Positions 63,980 to 64,000 of a stretch of DNA of 64,000 bases are shown here, piece by piece. A program made the position numbers and the translations under genes. This DNA is from Gracilimonas sp040117685 (GTDB lineage Bacteria > Bacteroidota > Rhodothermia > Balneolales > Balneolaceae). Every line of letters begins with the position of its first letter. Positions within the stretch are counted from its first letter, which is position 1. The notes below the pieces were generated by a model. The model searched no databases. It was not told the origin of the DNA and worked only from the letters and a program-made list of their open reading frames with translations. The stretch lies in the NCBI RefSeq assembly GCF_040117685.2, contig NZ_JBEDYP020000009.1:129065-193064 (forward strand). Reading direction: 5' to 3'.

Positions 63980-64000
63980 GATCAGATCCTTAGTCTAAGA

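Overview
The window looks like the chromosome of a free-living, probably marine member of the Balneolota/Bacteroidota group. The evidence is a type IX secretion (T9SS) sorting domain on a PorZ-like protein, a perfect Bacteroidota-type promoter (TTG ... TAnnTTTG) in front of one rRNA operon, a BatA-type VWA protein, a DUF4199 protein, a fused E1 alpha/beta 2-oxoacid dehydrogenase, and the gene order of the ribosomal protein cluster. The phylum call is inference; a 16S search would settle it. Almost all of the sequence is housekeeping. I saw no CRISPR array, transposase, prophage or toxin-antitoxin locus.

Layout. (1) 1-18 kb is envelope and lipid metabolism: the start of a BatA/VWA protein, a large lipoprotein with a propeller-like C-terminus, then a tight minus-strand operon accA - thioesterase - DUF2085 - DUF4199 - CPBP protease - DUF2007 - cdsA - dipeptide epimerase (frameshifted) - SDR39U1 epimerase. 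Next come a polyprenyl sugar-phosphate transferase with a GT2 glycosyltransferase, tgt, an unusual GT2/PGT-like fusion protein and a PorZ-like T9SS protein. (2) 17.99-23.6 kb is rRNA operon 1 on the minus strand (16S - tRNA-Ile - tRNA-Ala - 23S - 5S). (3) 23.6-43.6 kb holds a queuosine-precursor transporter, a TetR/ABC1-kinase pair, recQ, hflKC, a SpoIIE-type phosphatase next to a HisKA_2 histidine kinase, fused E1, hisC, an SDR, a small unknown secreted protein, an SGNH hydrolase, a cysteine-free sirtuin and an acyl-CoA dehydrogenase. (4) 43.67-49.26 kb is rRNA operon 2 in the same orientation. (5) 49.3-64 kb is the merged S10-spc-alpha cluster, rpsJ to rplQ, all on the minus strand and unbroken.

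How it fits together. The two rrn operons form a 5.5-kb direct repeat around a 20-kb segment. Operon 2 lies immediately downstream of the ribosomal protein cluster, so a run of about 20 kb of translation machinery is co-oriented. The accA-cdsA operon couples fatty-acid precursor supply to phospholipid synthesis. tgt and the queuosine-precursor transporter are both present, but no queuosine biosynthesis gene is seen here.

The least ordinary items are the GT2/degenerate-PGT fusion, differences between the two 23S copies that include a universally conserved loop, metal-site losses in Tgt, the sirtuin and L36, the missing rpmD, and two perfect intergenic hairpins built from short reiterated words. 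One gene has a single-base frameshift. Together with the indels between the 23S copies, this suggests residual assembly errors.
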